Of a stretch of DNA of 64,000 nucleotides, positions 45,962 to 54,826 are shown piece by piece; positions within the stretch are counted from its first letter, which is position 1; each line of letters opens with the position of its first letter. The position numbers were made by a program, and so were the translations under genes. The DNA is from Bradyrhizobium agreste (lineage in GTDB: Bacteria > Pseudomonadota > Alphaproteobacteria > Rhizobiales > Xanthobacteraceae), in the NCBI RefSeq assembly GCF_016031625.1, contig NZ_JACCHP010000006.1, positions 62,001 to 126,000 on the forward strand, written 5' to 3'. The notes under the pieces were generated by a model. The model had not been told where the DNA came from and did not search any database. It was given only the letters and a program-made list of their open reading frames with translations.

Positions 45962-47272
45962 ATGCAACATTCCGATACAGACTTTCGCAGTCTAATGTCT
46001 AACGCGTTCGAACAACCGCGTGTAGAGGTGACCCGTCGGTATCGCCAAGCTCGACGTCTCTTTGCAGAGCATGGACGTCAAGGAGTTGGAAACTGGTTGC
46101 GCCGCGCTCTTGCTAGTCGGCTAGCACCTTTCGTCGAGCCTCTGGATGTGCGGCCGGCTGATGTCCTAGCTGTTGATACAAGGGTGCCCCGATGCTGGTC
46201 ATCGCTGCCCTTGAGCGGAAAAGGTCAGATGGTGATAAACTGGATCATTGTGCCGCCTTCCGCAGGCTCCGGCGGCCATACGACCATGTTCCGCCTGATC
46301 GAGCATCTCGAACGTTCTGGACATATTTGTCGTGTTTATCTCTACGATGTTTACGGGGGAGACGCTGACTACTACGGCGCGCGTACAAGGAAACTGTTTC
46401 CTGGGTTCGCCGGAGAAATCAATGACGCCATTCGTGGCATGGCCGATGCTCACGCTGTGGTCGCAACGGCCTGGCCGACTGCATATCCTGCCTACCGCGA
46501 TCCGTGTGTCGGGAAGCGCTTTTATCTCGTGCAGGATTTCGAGCCGTGGTTTCATCCCTTGAGTGCGCGGAGCGAACTTGCTGAGCAAACTTACCGGATG
46601 GGATTCCATGCGATCACTGCAGGGCGCTTCCTTGCCGCGAAGCTAAGCGCTGAATATGGGATGACCGCGGATGCGTTTGATTTCGGCTGCGACCGTGCCT
46701 ACCACCTTCTGAAGGGGGAGGGTAAGAGAGACGGTATCGTATTCTATGCTAGACCTGAAGCACCGCGGCGGGCATTCGAACTCGGGGTTATGGCACTCCA
46801 ACTCTTCGCCGAGCGCCATCCGCACATCACGATCCACCTCTATGGCAAGCGCATCGGAAGGCTTCCCTTCGCCTTCGTGGATCACGGGCTGTTGCGACCG
46901 AACGAACTCAACAGGATTTATAATCATTGCCTGGCAGGATTGAGCCTGTCGATGACCAATGTTTCGCTTGTCCCTCACGAGATGCTCTCGGCAGGGTGCA
47001 TCCCGGTGGTTAACGACGCCGAGCATAACCGTATCGTCCTCGACAACCGCTTTGTATCGTATGCGCGCCCAACGCCACACGCCCTGGCCGATGCGTTGGG
47101 CGCCATCGTAGCAACGCCGGATTTGGCAGGGCTCGCGGCTTCTGCGTCCGACAGCGTGTCCTCAGTTTCCTGGGAGGAAGCCGGTCGCACCGTCGAAAGG
47201 AGCATTCGGCATTCGCTGCAACAATCGGCAAGCTCGGCGCCGCGGGGACATAAGGAAACCGTGCAGATTTAA
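45962..47272 (+). CDS. Glycosyltransferase, WsaF-like (GT4 type)
   Basis: This 436-residue glycosyltransferase has the N-terminal block INWIIVPPSAGSGGHTTMFR, a middle FYLVQDFEPWFHPLS and C-terminal half with GLSLSMTNVSLVPHEMLSAG, and the Glu-His-Glu-like nucleotide-binding region found in WsaF-type rhamnosyltransferases. The first 85 residues form an extension. It would transfer a sugar, possibly rhamnose, to the growing repeat unit in the cytoplasm; an activated rhamnose supply is encoded by rfbCBDA. The start ATG is 18 bases after the Wzy-like gene. Confidence 0.82.
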   Translation: MQHSDTDFRSLMSNAFEQPRVEVTRRYRQARRLFAEHGRQGVGNWLRRALASRLAPFVEPLDVRPADVLAVDTRVPRCWSSLPLSGKGQMVINWIIVPPSAGSGGHTTMFRLIEHLERSGHICRVYLYDVYGGDADYYGARTRKLFPGFAGEINDAIRGMADAHAVVATAWPTAYPAYRDPCVGKRFYLVQDFEPWFHPLSARSELAEQTYRMGFHAITAGRFLAAKLSAEYGMTADAFDFGCDRAYHLLKGEGKRDGIVFYARPEAPRRAFELGVMALQLFAERHPHITIHLYGKRIGRLPFAFVDHGLLRPNELNRIYNHCLAGLSLSMTNVSLVPHEMLSAGCIPVVNDAEHNRIVLDNRFVSYARPTPHALADALGAIVATPDLAGLAASASDSVSSVSWEEAGRTVERSIRHSLQQSASSAPRGHKETVQI

Positions 47273-47341
47273 TTGTTCTCTGGATAATTCAATGCTGGTT
47301 TGGCGGATTATCCGAAACGAAGCAGTGCGAGGAGCAAGGCA

Positions 47342-48244
47342 ATGTTCGATTCGCCCCAACGCGTATCCATCGGCACGGAGCATTTCGGCGTCAGAGAGTT
47401 TCTCCCCCTGAGCAAGATGGCGCAGCATCGGGCAATATGGGCCCGGCAATACTCCAGCAATCGACCTTTCCCACACATCGGTATCGACGATTTCTTCGAC
47501 GACCATATCATTAAGAAGATAGTCGCGAGCTATCCCGGCGAATTTGACGCATCTTGGGACCGGAGGTTTCTCGATGCAGGAACCTATGAGGAGCAAAAGC
47601 TTGGTCTCGATCGCCTGGAGGATTTCCCTCCCTACATCCAGCAATTCATAAATGCCCTGAATTCGCGCATCTTCGTCGAGTTTCTTGAACATCTCACGGG
47701 GATCGACGGCCTGATACCAGATCCGTATCTCTCGGGAGGCGGTTTGCATATGATTCCGCGAGGAGGCCGTCTTGCGATCCACGCGGATTTCAACACGCAC
47801 AAGAAGCTCAGACTGGATCGTCGACTTAACCTGCTGCTGTACTTAAACCACGATTGGCAGGAAGACTGGGGCGGGGCCCTCGAACTCTGGGACAAGGATG
47901 TCAAGACAAAGGAGAAAGCATATCTGCCGATCGCGAACCGCGTTGTCATCTTTACAACCACAGACACGGCGTTTCACGGCCATCCTGATCCGTTGACAAG
48001 TCCCAAGGGAAAATACCGACGTTCTATAGCCTTATATTACTATACGAATGGTCGTCCCGAAGAAGAGAAATCGGCTGAACATACCACAATCTTCAAGATG
48101 CGTCCGAATGAAATCCGTCGACGACGCGTCCTTGATGTCGTGAAACCGTTTGTTCCCCCGATCGTATGGCAATTGCCGCGGTTAGCTAGGAAGTGGCGAT
48201 CCGAGACAGGCAGAAGCGCCGGTCGGAAGGAAACTTTACGATGA
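47342..48244 (+). CDS. 2-oxoglutarate/Fe(II)-dependent oxygenase family protein
   Basis: This 300-residue protein has a jelly-roll oxygenase core: HADFN carries His147 and Asp149, the distal His is His212 or His214 in FHGHPDPL, and Arg226 in KYRRSIALYYY would bind 2-oxoglutarate. SGGGLHMIPRGG precedes the metal site. The family is like prolyl-4-hydroxylase-type 2OG-Fe(II)_Oxy_3. GAGGAGCAAGG upstream fixes the ATG at 47342. In this locus it may hydroxylate the sugar or an acyl substituent of the polysaccharide; which substrate is unknown. Confidence 0.82.
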   Translation: MFDSPQRVSIGTEHFGVREFLPLSKMAQHRAIWARQYSSNRPFPHIGIDDFFDDHIIKKIVASYPGEFDASWDRRFLDAGTYEEQKLGLDRLEDFPPYIQQFINALNSRIFVEFLEHLTGIDGLIPDPYLSGGGLHMIPRGGRLAIHADFNTHKKLRLDRRLNLLLYLNHDWQEDWGGALELWDKDVKTKEKAYLPIANRVVIFTTTDTAFHGHPDPLTSPKGKYRRSIALYYYTNGRPEEEKSAEHTTIFKMRPNEIRRRRVLDVVKPFVPPIVWQLPRLARKWRSETGRSAGRKETLR

Positions 48245-48322
48245 TTTGACTTTCACCGAACGAGAAGCCCCCGCGCTAGCGCTTCCGCGCGAGTAGCATG
48301 GAAACAAAAGCAAGCTCCAGTG

Positions 48323-49363
48323 CTACACGCCTCGTAAGCGCTGACGTCGCCACCATATCTTTCGTCGTATCCAGTGAATATAGCCGCCGGGTAGGATCGG
48401 CTGCAGGATCGGTGGCCAGCGAGGACCCAAACGTCGACGCCATCGTAGCCCGCGGTACTCGGGCAGAGAACGAGCGGCTGAATACGTTTCATTGGCGAAG
48501 TTCGCAAGATCATCGACGCAAATTCGATCGATGCGGCGGCGATCATAGGACCAGCACGCGGCCCACAGCGCCTCTTTGGCGAGAGCTCGTCGGGTCATTT
48601 CTAGAAGCCGCTCTGCGTCTTCGAGCTTATGTCCATGCGCATGAAAGAACGTTTCAAACGCGGCTCTGCGCTGCACAAGATCGGCAAGCAGGGACTTGAA
48701 CCTGGTTTCCTGCATACTGCCAGTGTGTCTGCGGTAGTAGGCTTGGTCCACCCGGGCCAAATAGGCGATGCGGGAATGTGCGGCAAAGCGCAGCCACATC
48801 TCCAGATCACCTGTATGAGGAAGATCGGCGCAATAACCCCCGAGCTGCCTTTGTAGAGCTGTACGGACCACTACCTCGGGCGAGGAGATGGATGAAGTCG
48901 CGGTCTTGCAACGTTGCGCAATCCAATCCATGCCATCCCAAATATCGACACGCGGTTCACCGATCCGGGCCTTCGGCAATTTGTCATTTGATTGGAAGTA
49001 CAGCGCGTGTCCATAGACCATGCCGACTTCTGGACGACTGTCGAAGACCGCCTGGGCTCGCTTCAAGGCGCCAGGCGTGAGCAGATCGTCGGCGGATACC
49101 AGAGCGGTGTAGTCGCCGGCAGCAAGCGCTAGCCCCTCATTATACGTCTTGATGTGACCTTGATTGCTTTCGTGGCGAAGAAATGTCACTCGCGGATCCT
49201 CGGCCAGCCAGCCGCCCACCGTGGGGGTGTCGTCGGTCGAGCCATCGTCGATGACGATCACCTGTACTGTGACCCCCTGGCGAAGAATACTTTCAACGCA
49301 CCCTTGGAGATAGCGCGCATAGTTGTAGCAGGGGACCACAACGCTGAAAGAAGTGTCTCTCAT
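48323..49363 (-). CDS. Glycosyltransferase family 2
   Basis: This 346-residue GT-A enzyme has FSVVVPCYNYARYL (residues 6-19), VIDDGSTDDT, the DXD-like SADD in TALVSADDLLTPGA, and HTGDLEMWLRFA as the acceptor-region motif. The last 60 residues are basic and may touch the membrane. It overlaps the aminotransferase gene by four bases (ATGA) and is the last gene of a tightly coupled minus-strand unit. The transferred sugar is probably one made by the upstream aminotransferases. Confidence 0.88.
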   Translation of the reverse strand: MRDTSFSVVVPCYNYARYLQGCVESILRQGVTVQVIVIDDGSTDDTPTVGGWLAEDPRVTFLRHESNQGHIKTYNEGLALAAGDYTALVSADDLLTPGALKRAQAVFDSRPEVGMVYGHALYFQSNDKLPKARIGEPRVDIWDGMDWIAQRCKTATSSISSPEVVVRTALQRQLGGYCADLPHTGDLEMWLRFAAHSRIAYLARVDQAYYRRHTGSMQETRFKSLLADLVQRRAAFETFFHAHGHKLEDAERLLEMTRRALAKEALWAACWSYDRRRIDRICVDDLANFANETYSAARSLPEYRGLRWRRRLGPRWPPILQPILPGGYIHWIRRKIWWRRQRLRGV

Positions 49364-50499
49364 CGGTTGATTTCATTGCGAACCGCGTTAGCCACGAACG
49401 CAACGTTCTCTTGAGACATTTGCGCGTAAATCGGCAGCAGGATTGAATGATCCTGCGCGAGTTCGGAATGGCGAAGCTCGTGGCGATGCCTCATCTTGAC
49501 GTACGGCGGCTCGCGATGGGAGCACATGATGCCGCGGCGAGTCGCGATCTCTATGTCGAGCAGATTTTGCATGACCGAGCGCTGGTCGACGCGATCCGGG
49601 AGGCACACGCAATAGCTCTGCCAATTGGACCTGGCCCACTCGGGCTCCGCTGGCAGGCGTAGTCCTTCCAGATTCCCGAGCAACTCAGCGTATCTAGCAG
49701 CAACGGCGCGACGCCGCGCCACTAGTTCCGGAAGGCGCTCGAGCTGCTTGCGCCCGACCGCAGCCTGGATGTCGGTCATCCGGTAATTGTATCCGACGAC
49801 GAGATAGTCCTCGAAAATGACCCGCGGCGAGCCATGCCGAACCGTGTCGGGAACACTCATGCCGTGTTGGCGAAGTAGCCGGAACTTGCGGTCCAGCTCT
49901 GGATCAGCAGTGGTGATCATCCCGCCTTCGCCGGTCGTAATCACCTTGCGAGGATGAAACGAAAAACATGCCACGCGTCCGTGCGGTTTGCCGATCCGCT
50001 CCCAGGTCCCATTGACCTGGATCCGGCTGCCGGCGGCGCAGGCAGCGTCCTCGATCAGCGCGACTCCGTGACGATCCGCCAACGCGACTAGCGCCGCCAG
50101 ATTGCAGGGCATACCCATTTGATGAACTGCGATGATCGCTCGCGTTCGCGGCGTAATCGCTTCCAGGACCCGATCAGGATCGATGTTGTAGGTGTCAGGA
50201 TCTATGTCCACAAAGACAGGTGTCGCGCCCTGGTACTTAATGGAGTTTGCCGTTGCAATGAACGAATGGCTTGCAGTGATGACCTCGTCGCCGGGTCCGA
50301 TGCCCAGCGCCGCCAGCGCAACCTGCAATGCTGTCGTGCAACTTGATACAGCACATGCAAAGGGAGCATCCACGAGGGCAGCGAATTCCTGCTCGAAGGC
50401 GGCCACCTCAGAGCCTTGCGAGATCCAGCCGGACAGGACGGCTGCCCGTGCCGCATCGGCCTCTTCATCGGCGAGCAGCGGCATCGCGATCGGAATCAT
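49360..50499 (-). CDS. DegT/DnrJ/EryC1/StrS aminotransferase (perosamine-synthase-like)
   Basis: This 379-residue PLP aminotransferase forms amino sugars from 4-keto nucleotide sugars. The start MIPIAMPLLADEEADAA resembles perosamine/4-amino-sugar synthases. Family blocks include SSCTTALQVALAALGI, GDEVITASHSFIATAN, EDAACAAGS and the PLP Lys in FHPRKVITTGEGG. It overlaps the epimerase gene by four bases at its start (50496-50499), a coupling typical for one operon. Its substrate is likely the product of the neighbouring epimerase/dehydratase, but this cannot be read from the sequence. Confidence 0.88.
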   Translation of the reverse strand: MIPIAMPLLADEEADAARAAVLSGWISQGSEVAAFEQEFAALVDAPFACAVSSCTTALQVALAALGIGPGDEVITASHSFIATANSIKYQGATPVFVDIDPDTYNIDPDRVLEAITPRTRAIIAVHQMGMPCNLAALVALADRHGVALIEDAACAAGSRIQVNGTWERIGKPHGRVACFSFHPRKVITTGEGGMITTADPELDRKFRLLRQHGMSVPDTVRHGSPRVIFEDYLVVGYNYRMTDIQAAVGRKQLERLPELVARRRAVAARYAELLGNLEGLRLPAEPEWARSNWQSYCVCLPDRVDQRSVMQNLLDIEIATRRGIMCSHREPPYVKMRHRHELRHSELAQDHSILLPIYAQMSQENVAFVANAVRNEINR

Positions 50500-51497
50500 G
50501 ACGCAGCCGCTTGTCCTTGGCCGACGGCAGTGAGTTCGCGTTCGGCGCGCCACCATTTCACAAGGTCCATCAGTCCCCGCTCGAGCGAGATGTTGGAGCG
50601 GAAACCTAACAGACGTTCCGCTTTCCCTGTCGAGGCGAGCCTTCGCGGCACCGGATTGATCGAGCGTTCCGGCACGAACTCTGGCGCCATTTCGTGGTGG
50701 CCCATGACAGAAGCGAGGGCTCGCGCGAGCTGTTCAAGGCTGGTTTCGGATCCGCTACCGATGTTGAACACTTCGTCGGTCACTTTAGCCCGAGCCGCCA
50801 ATATATTCGCACGGGCCACGTCGGACACGTGCACGAAGTCCATCGTCTGCTGCCCATCGCCAAAGATGATCGGTGGCAGACCGGCTTCCATCCGCTCCAT
50901 CCAGCGGATCAACACCTCGGTGTAGCGTCCGTGGATGTCCATCCGGCTGCCATAGACGTTGAAGTACCGTAATGCCACGTAATCAAGGCCGTACATGTCG
51001 TTGTAACAGCGAAGCAGGCCTTCATTGAAGGCCTTTGCGGCACCATAAAGGGTCCGGTTTTCATAGGGGTTTTGCCGCTCGGTCGTCGGAAACTCCTCCG
51101 CCATGCCGTACACAGATGCGGAAGACGCGGCGATCACCTTCTCAACATCGTGTTTGACGCAGAGCTCAAGCAGGTCGAACACTGCATCCACCATGACTTC
51201 CTTGGCCGAGCGGGGCTCGGCGGCGCAGTGCGTAATGCGCAGCGCGGCCTGGTGAAACACTATATCGGCAGCTTTGACCAACGCTCCCATCAACTTGGAA
51301 TCGCGAATGTCGCCATGAACCAGCCGCACCGGACCCCGTTTCAATGCTCGCCGAAGATTTTCTGGTCGTCCTCGCACCATGTTATCGAGCGCGACGATTT
51401 CGATACAACCTTCGTCGCACAGCAGGTCTGTGATATGGGAGCCGATAAAGCCGGCTCCGCCAGTGACCAGAATGCGTTTGCCCTTGAGATCGATCAA
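50496..51497 (-). CDS. NAD-dependent nucleotide-sugar epimerase/dehydratase (extended SDR)
   Basis: This 333-residue extended SDR has [12 protein letters not shown] (residues 11-22), HQAALRITHCAAEPR, the catalytic Ser in IAASSASVYG and the YGAAKAFNEGLL Tyr-Lys pair, then RYFNVYGSRMDIHGRYTEV and GDGQQTMDFVHVSDVA. It modifies an NDP-sugar for the following aminotransferase or transferase. Overlap with both neighbours by four bases shows a translationally coupled unit. It could be an epimerase or a 4,6-dehydratase; the SAS-type motif favours epimerase. Confidence 0.87.
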   Translation of the reverse strand: MIDLKGKRILVTGGAGFIGSHITDLLCDEGCIEIVALDNMVRGRPENLRRALKRGPVRLVHGDIRDSKLMGALVKAADIVFHQAALRITHCAAEPRSAKEVMVDAVFDLLELCVKHDVEKVIAASSASVYGMAEEFPTTERQNPYENRTLYGAAKAFNEGLLRCYNDMYGLDYVALRYFNVYGSRMDIHGRYTEVLIRWMERMEAGLPPIIFGDGQQTMDFVHVSDVARANILAARAKVTDEVFNIGSGSETSLEQLARALASVMGHHEMAPEFVPERSINPVPRRLASTGKAERLLGFRSNISLERGLMDLVKWWRAERELTAVGQGQAAAS

Positions 51498-52663
51498 GAC
51501 GCCCTCCTGTTGCTGGGCCTTGCCCGAATGTGCACCTCGTTCCCGTCAGTCAGTTCCGCGAATGCCAGCGGCTTTACCTGCTTGAGCTTGGAAATGACGT
51601 CGACCACCTGCTCAGGCAACAACTCCGGATAGATAGGGAGCGAGAGGAACTCCTTTGCAAGTTTCTCGGTCACGGGAAGATCGCCGGGACCGTAGCCGAG
51701 TTCCGCGTATGCCTTCTGCAAATGAACCGGAATAGGGTAATGAATCGCGGTGCCGATGCCGACGTCTTGCAATGCGCTCTGCGCGTCACCACGGTGCGAC
51801 AGCGTGACCGCATAAACATGGTAGACATGGCGACTATGCCAGGGTGGCTGAGGCCGACCGAATGAACAGGCGGACAGTAACTGAGCGTATTCCGCAGCTA
51901 TTGATCGGCGTGCTTCTGTCCAAGCTTCGATATAGTTCATCTTGACATTCAGTACCGCTCCCTGAATCCCGTCCATGCGATAGTTGTATCCAGGGATAAC
52001 ATGATTGTACTTGGTCTCCTGGCCCCAGTCCCGCAGCAGCGAGACTCGACGCGCCAGCTCCGGCTGCGCCGTCACGACAGCCCCGCCTTCGCCGAACGCG
52101 CCGAGATTTTTTCCGGGATAGAAGCTGAAACATCCCAGATCGCCGATCGAGCCTGCGCGCCGTCCCTTGTATTCCGCGCCATGCGCTTGCGCGGCGTCCT
52201 CGATGACAACGAGGCCATGCCGGCGAGCGATTGACATGATCGGATCCATGTCCGCCATGAGCCCGTGAAGATGAACCGGCAGGAGTGCCTTTGTTCTCGG
52301 CGTGATCGCAGCCTCGATCAATGCCGGATCTATTGTCCATGTAACAGGATCGACATCAACGAAAACTGGTCTTGCGCCGCAGTAGAGAATGGCAGCCGTC
52401 GTCGCAACGAACGTCATCGAGACCGTGATGACTTCATCACCCGGCCCGATGCCGGCTGCGAGCAGTGCGAGATGAAGCGCCGAAGTACCGCTGTTTACCG
52501 ATCGGCAATGAGCGACCCTGCAGTAGTCCGCAAAACGTTCCTCGAAAGCAGCCACCTCTGGCCCGAGCACAAACTGCGCAGTTCCAATGGCGCGCGCTAT
52601 TGCGGCGTCGATCTCGGGCTTGATCTGTCCATATTGGGCTTTCAAATCCAGAAAGGGTATCAA
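51494..52663 (-). CDS. DegT/DnrJ aminotransferase, WbpE/WlbC-like
   Basis: This 389-residue PLP aminotransferase begins MIPFLDLKAQYGQIKPEID, typical of WbpE/WlbC enzymes that aminate C3 of a 3-keto UDP-GlcNAc uronic acid. SGTSALHLALLAAGIGPGDE, EDAAQAHGAEYKG, and the PLP Lys in FYPGKNLGAFGEGG are intact. Together with the oxidoreductase (54807) and the acetyltransferase (52773) it forms a WbpB-E-D-like set. It overlaps the epimerase gene by four bases and is preceded by an AT-rich island. Confidence 0.88.
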   Translation of the reverse strand: MIPFLDLKAQYGQIKPEIDAAIARAIGTAQFVLGPEVAAFEERFADYCRVAHCRSVNSGTSALHLALLAAGIGPGDEVITVSMTFVATTAAILYCGARPVFVDVDPVTWTIDPALIEAAITPRTKALLPVHLHGLMADMDPIMSIARRHGLVVIEDAAQAHGAEYKGRRAGSIGDLGCFSFYPGKNLGAFGEGGAVVTAQPELARRVSLLRDWGQETKYNHVIPGYNYRMDGIQGAVLNVKMNYIEAWTEARRSIAAEYAQLLSACSFGRPQPPWHSRHVYHVYAVTLSHRGDAQSALQDVGIGTAIHYPIPVHLQKAYAELGYGPGDLPVTEKLAKEFLSLPIYPELLPEQVVDVISKLKQVKPLAFAELTDGNEVHIRARPSNRRAS

Positions 52664-52772
52664 GACGGAGCCTTTCCGCTGAATGCGTTATGAAGGTTTA
52701 ATATATATTTAATTCTGCATTTTATTCAACAATTAAAAATGAATGAAGCGCCCGTCACAATTAAAGGATTTC
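52664..52772. promoter_or_regulatory. AT-rich island upstream of the aminotransferase unit
   Basis: The 109-base gap contains GGTTTAATATATATTTAATTC (by position 52696-52716) and CAATTAAAAATG up to 52741, clearly more AT-rich than the coding sequence on both sides. It marks the probable start of a separate transcript for the unit 48323-52663, although the gene upstream of it has the same direction. Confidence 0.45.
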
Positions 52773-53249
52773 TTATCTTTTTACCGCCGTTGTGAGGAGC
52801 CGGGCAGGCACTCCGACGACCACTCTCCCCCGTGGAACGTCCTTCGTTACTACCGCCCCGGCGCCAACAGTCGCCCCGGCACCGATCGTCACGCCGCAGA
52901 GGATTGTGGCGTTCGAGCCGAGCGAGGCCCCCTTGCCGACAAGCGTCCTCTGCAATGTCCAATCGGAGCTTCCCTGTGGGCGGCCATCGATTGTGGTTGC
53001 GCTCGGATATTTGTCGTTCGTGAACATGACGCCATGTCCGATGAACACCTCGTCTTCAATAGTCACGCCCTCGCAGATGAAACTGTGCGAAGATATCTTA
53101 CAACGCGCACCGATGATTGCTCCGCGCTGGATTTCGACGAATGTCCCGATCCTGGTCTCGTCGCCGACCGAACATCCATAGAGATTGACGAGGTCCGGAT
53201 GCAAAATCCGGACATCATGGCCGAGCTGCACGTCCTTTGTTATGGCCAT
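52773..53249 (-). CDS. Sugar O/N-acetyltransferase (left-handed beta-helix), WbpD/WlbB-like
   Basis: This 158-residue hexapeptide-repeat acyltransferase has repeated rungs such as GTFVEIQRGAIIGARCKI, EGVTIEDEVFIGHGVMF and TILCGVTIGAGATVGAGAV, ending with VVVGVPARLL. WbpD-type enzymes acetylate the 3-amino group of UDP-sugar uronic acids. A GAGAGG site favours the ATG at 53249 over a TTG at 53255. It sits between the flippase and the WbpE-like gene; with these neighbours a UDP-2,3-diacetamido sugar is the most likely product. Confidence 0.88.
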   Translation of the reverse strand: MAITKDVQLGHDVRILHPDLVNLYGCSVGDETRIGTFVEIQRGAIIGARCKISSHSFICEGVTIEDEVFIGHGVMFTNDKYPSATTIDGRPQGSSDWTLQRTLVGKGASLGSNATILCGVTIGAGATVGAGAVVTKDVPRGRVVVGVPARLLTTAVKR

Positions 53250-53287
53250 CTTCAACCTCTCTTGATGCGATCAAACACTGCGGACTC

Positions 53288-54826
53288 TCACGAACGCCGT
53301 GCATGATGCCGCGGCGCGACGACGGCAAGACCACTCGCCGCATCCTGAATTCGACGTAGCAGCGGATGTGCGGTGAGCAGGAGCCCGAGCCACCAGCAGA
53401 GCGGAGCAGCAACAAATGCTGCGATCAAACCCGCAAGCGGTGTGGCAATCCCGGCCTGAATCAGCGCAGCGCAACTCGCCACGCCGGAGCCGGTGATGGC
53501 CGTGACGACGCCGCTCTTGATCAGACCTCGCGCAAGATCTCGCGGTCCCACAGCAATGTGCTGCCCGATAAAATACATTACCACCACCGCTTGGAACGGC
53601 AGCGTCAGCAGCGCGGACGCTGCGACGGCCTGCACGCCGAAAAAGGAGGCGCACAGGATGACGAGAAGAGAAGGCGGTAGCGAAATTAATGACGAAGACA
53701 GTGCGTCTCGGATACTTCCGACGGCCACGAGCACCGGATAGCTCAGGCAAGCAGCAAACAAAAACAAATTCGCGATGCAAAGAAGACGCACCAGCGGAAC
53801 GATCTCCAGCCAGGTCGGGCCAAGCCAGATCAGAATGAGCGGTTGCGCTACAATTGCAACGGAAATCAGGAAGGGCCATTGCACTGCGGAAAGCAATTCA
53901 ATGGCCTCGAGATATACCTGCCTCAGATCCGCTCTGCCTTTGGTTTGCGCGACGATCGCCGGCATAATAACGGGGTTCAAAACCTGCACGACCACCTTGT
54001 CGAATACCTGCGTGATGTTGATCGCTCGGCTGTACAAACCGACCGACGCAACGTCGAGGATCTTCGCTAAGAACAATTGGGGCGCAAGATTATAGAAGAC
54101 GTTGATGACAGCGACCCCGCTGGAATAGAGACCAAAACCAATGACGTCACGATACTCTGCCAGAGACAGGCGAAACCAGCTGCGATCCGGTCGGCAACTC
54201 AATAGCAATACCGCCAGGATCAGGTTGCCGACGACGCTACCCCAAATTGGCGCCATGTAGCTGAAACCCCACATTGCCAGCGCCATTGACGCGATGGAGC
54301 CCGAGCAACCCCCTGCGAGATTGCAGAGTGCGAGCTTGCCGAACTCCATGTCGCGGCGAAACAAGGCCGATACCGTTCCGGATACGGGCAAGAGCAAGAA
54401 ATTCAGTGCCGAAACCTCGAGACCACGCCTTAAGCTGTCCTGCTCGAAGAGCCGGGATAGGGCGCCGGCGCCGGCAAACATCGTGACGCCGATCAGGGAG
54501 GAAACCGCTAGCGTGACAGTAAACGCTGTGCGCAGGCTTGCATGAGACAGGTCACGCTTTTGTATCAGATAGTTGGCGCCCCCAAACTCCTGAAAGGAAG
54601 CGGCTATTACCGCGGTAAGGGCATTTGCGATCGCATAGAGTCCGAATTCCTGCGGGGTCAGCAAGCGGGAGAGAACCGCGGTGGCGACAAAGAACAGCGC
54701 AAAGTTCGCGTAGCGATCGAGGGCGGAAAGGACGATGGAACGGTGTACTGAGGGCAAGCATTCCCGCATTGTGTTGGACGGACCAGCACGGAAGGTGGTC
54801 GAGAGATCAGGCGAGGACCTTTGCAC
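53288..54826 (-). CDS. Wzx-like polysaccharide flippase
   Basis: This 512-residue inner-membrane protein of the MATE/polysaccharide-transporter superfamily has about 12-14 hydrophobic segments. The N-terminal part contains RYANFALFFVATAVLSRLLTP (from residue 38) and EFGLYAIANALTAVIAASF, typical for MVF/RfbX-type exporters. It would move the lipid-linked repeat unit to the periplasm for polymerisation by the Wzy-like protein. The frame allows GTG at 54826 (overlapping the oxidoreductase gene by 20 bases) or ATG at 54769; the first has an AAGGA site upstream. Confidence 0.88.
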   Translation of the reverse strand: MQRSSPDLSTTFRAGPSNTMRECLPSVHRSIVLSALDRYANFALFFVATAVLSRLLTPQEFGLYAIANALTAVIAASFQEFGGANYLIQKRDLSHASLRTAFTVTLAVSSLIGVTMFAGAGALSRLFEQDSLRRGLEVSALNFLLLPVSGTVSALFRRDMEFGKLALCNLAGGCSGSIASMALAMWGFSYMAPIWGSVVGNLILAVLLLSCRPDRSWFRLSLAEYRDVIGFGLYSSGVAVINVFYNLAPQLFLAKILDVASVGLYSRAINITQVFDKVVVQVLNPVIMPAIVAQTKGRADLRQVYLEAIELLSAVQWPFLISVAIVAQPLILIWLGPTWLEIVPLVRLLCIANLFLFAACLSYPVLVAVGSIRDALSSSLISLPPSLLVILCASFFGVQAVAASALLTLPFQAVVVMYFIGQHIAVGPRDLARGLIKSGVVTAITGSGVASCAALIQAGIATPLAGLIAAFVAAPLCWWLGLLLTAHPLLRRIQDAASGLAVVAPRHHARRS

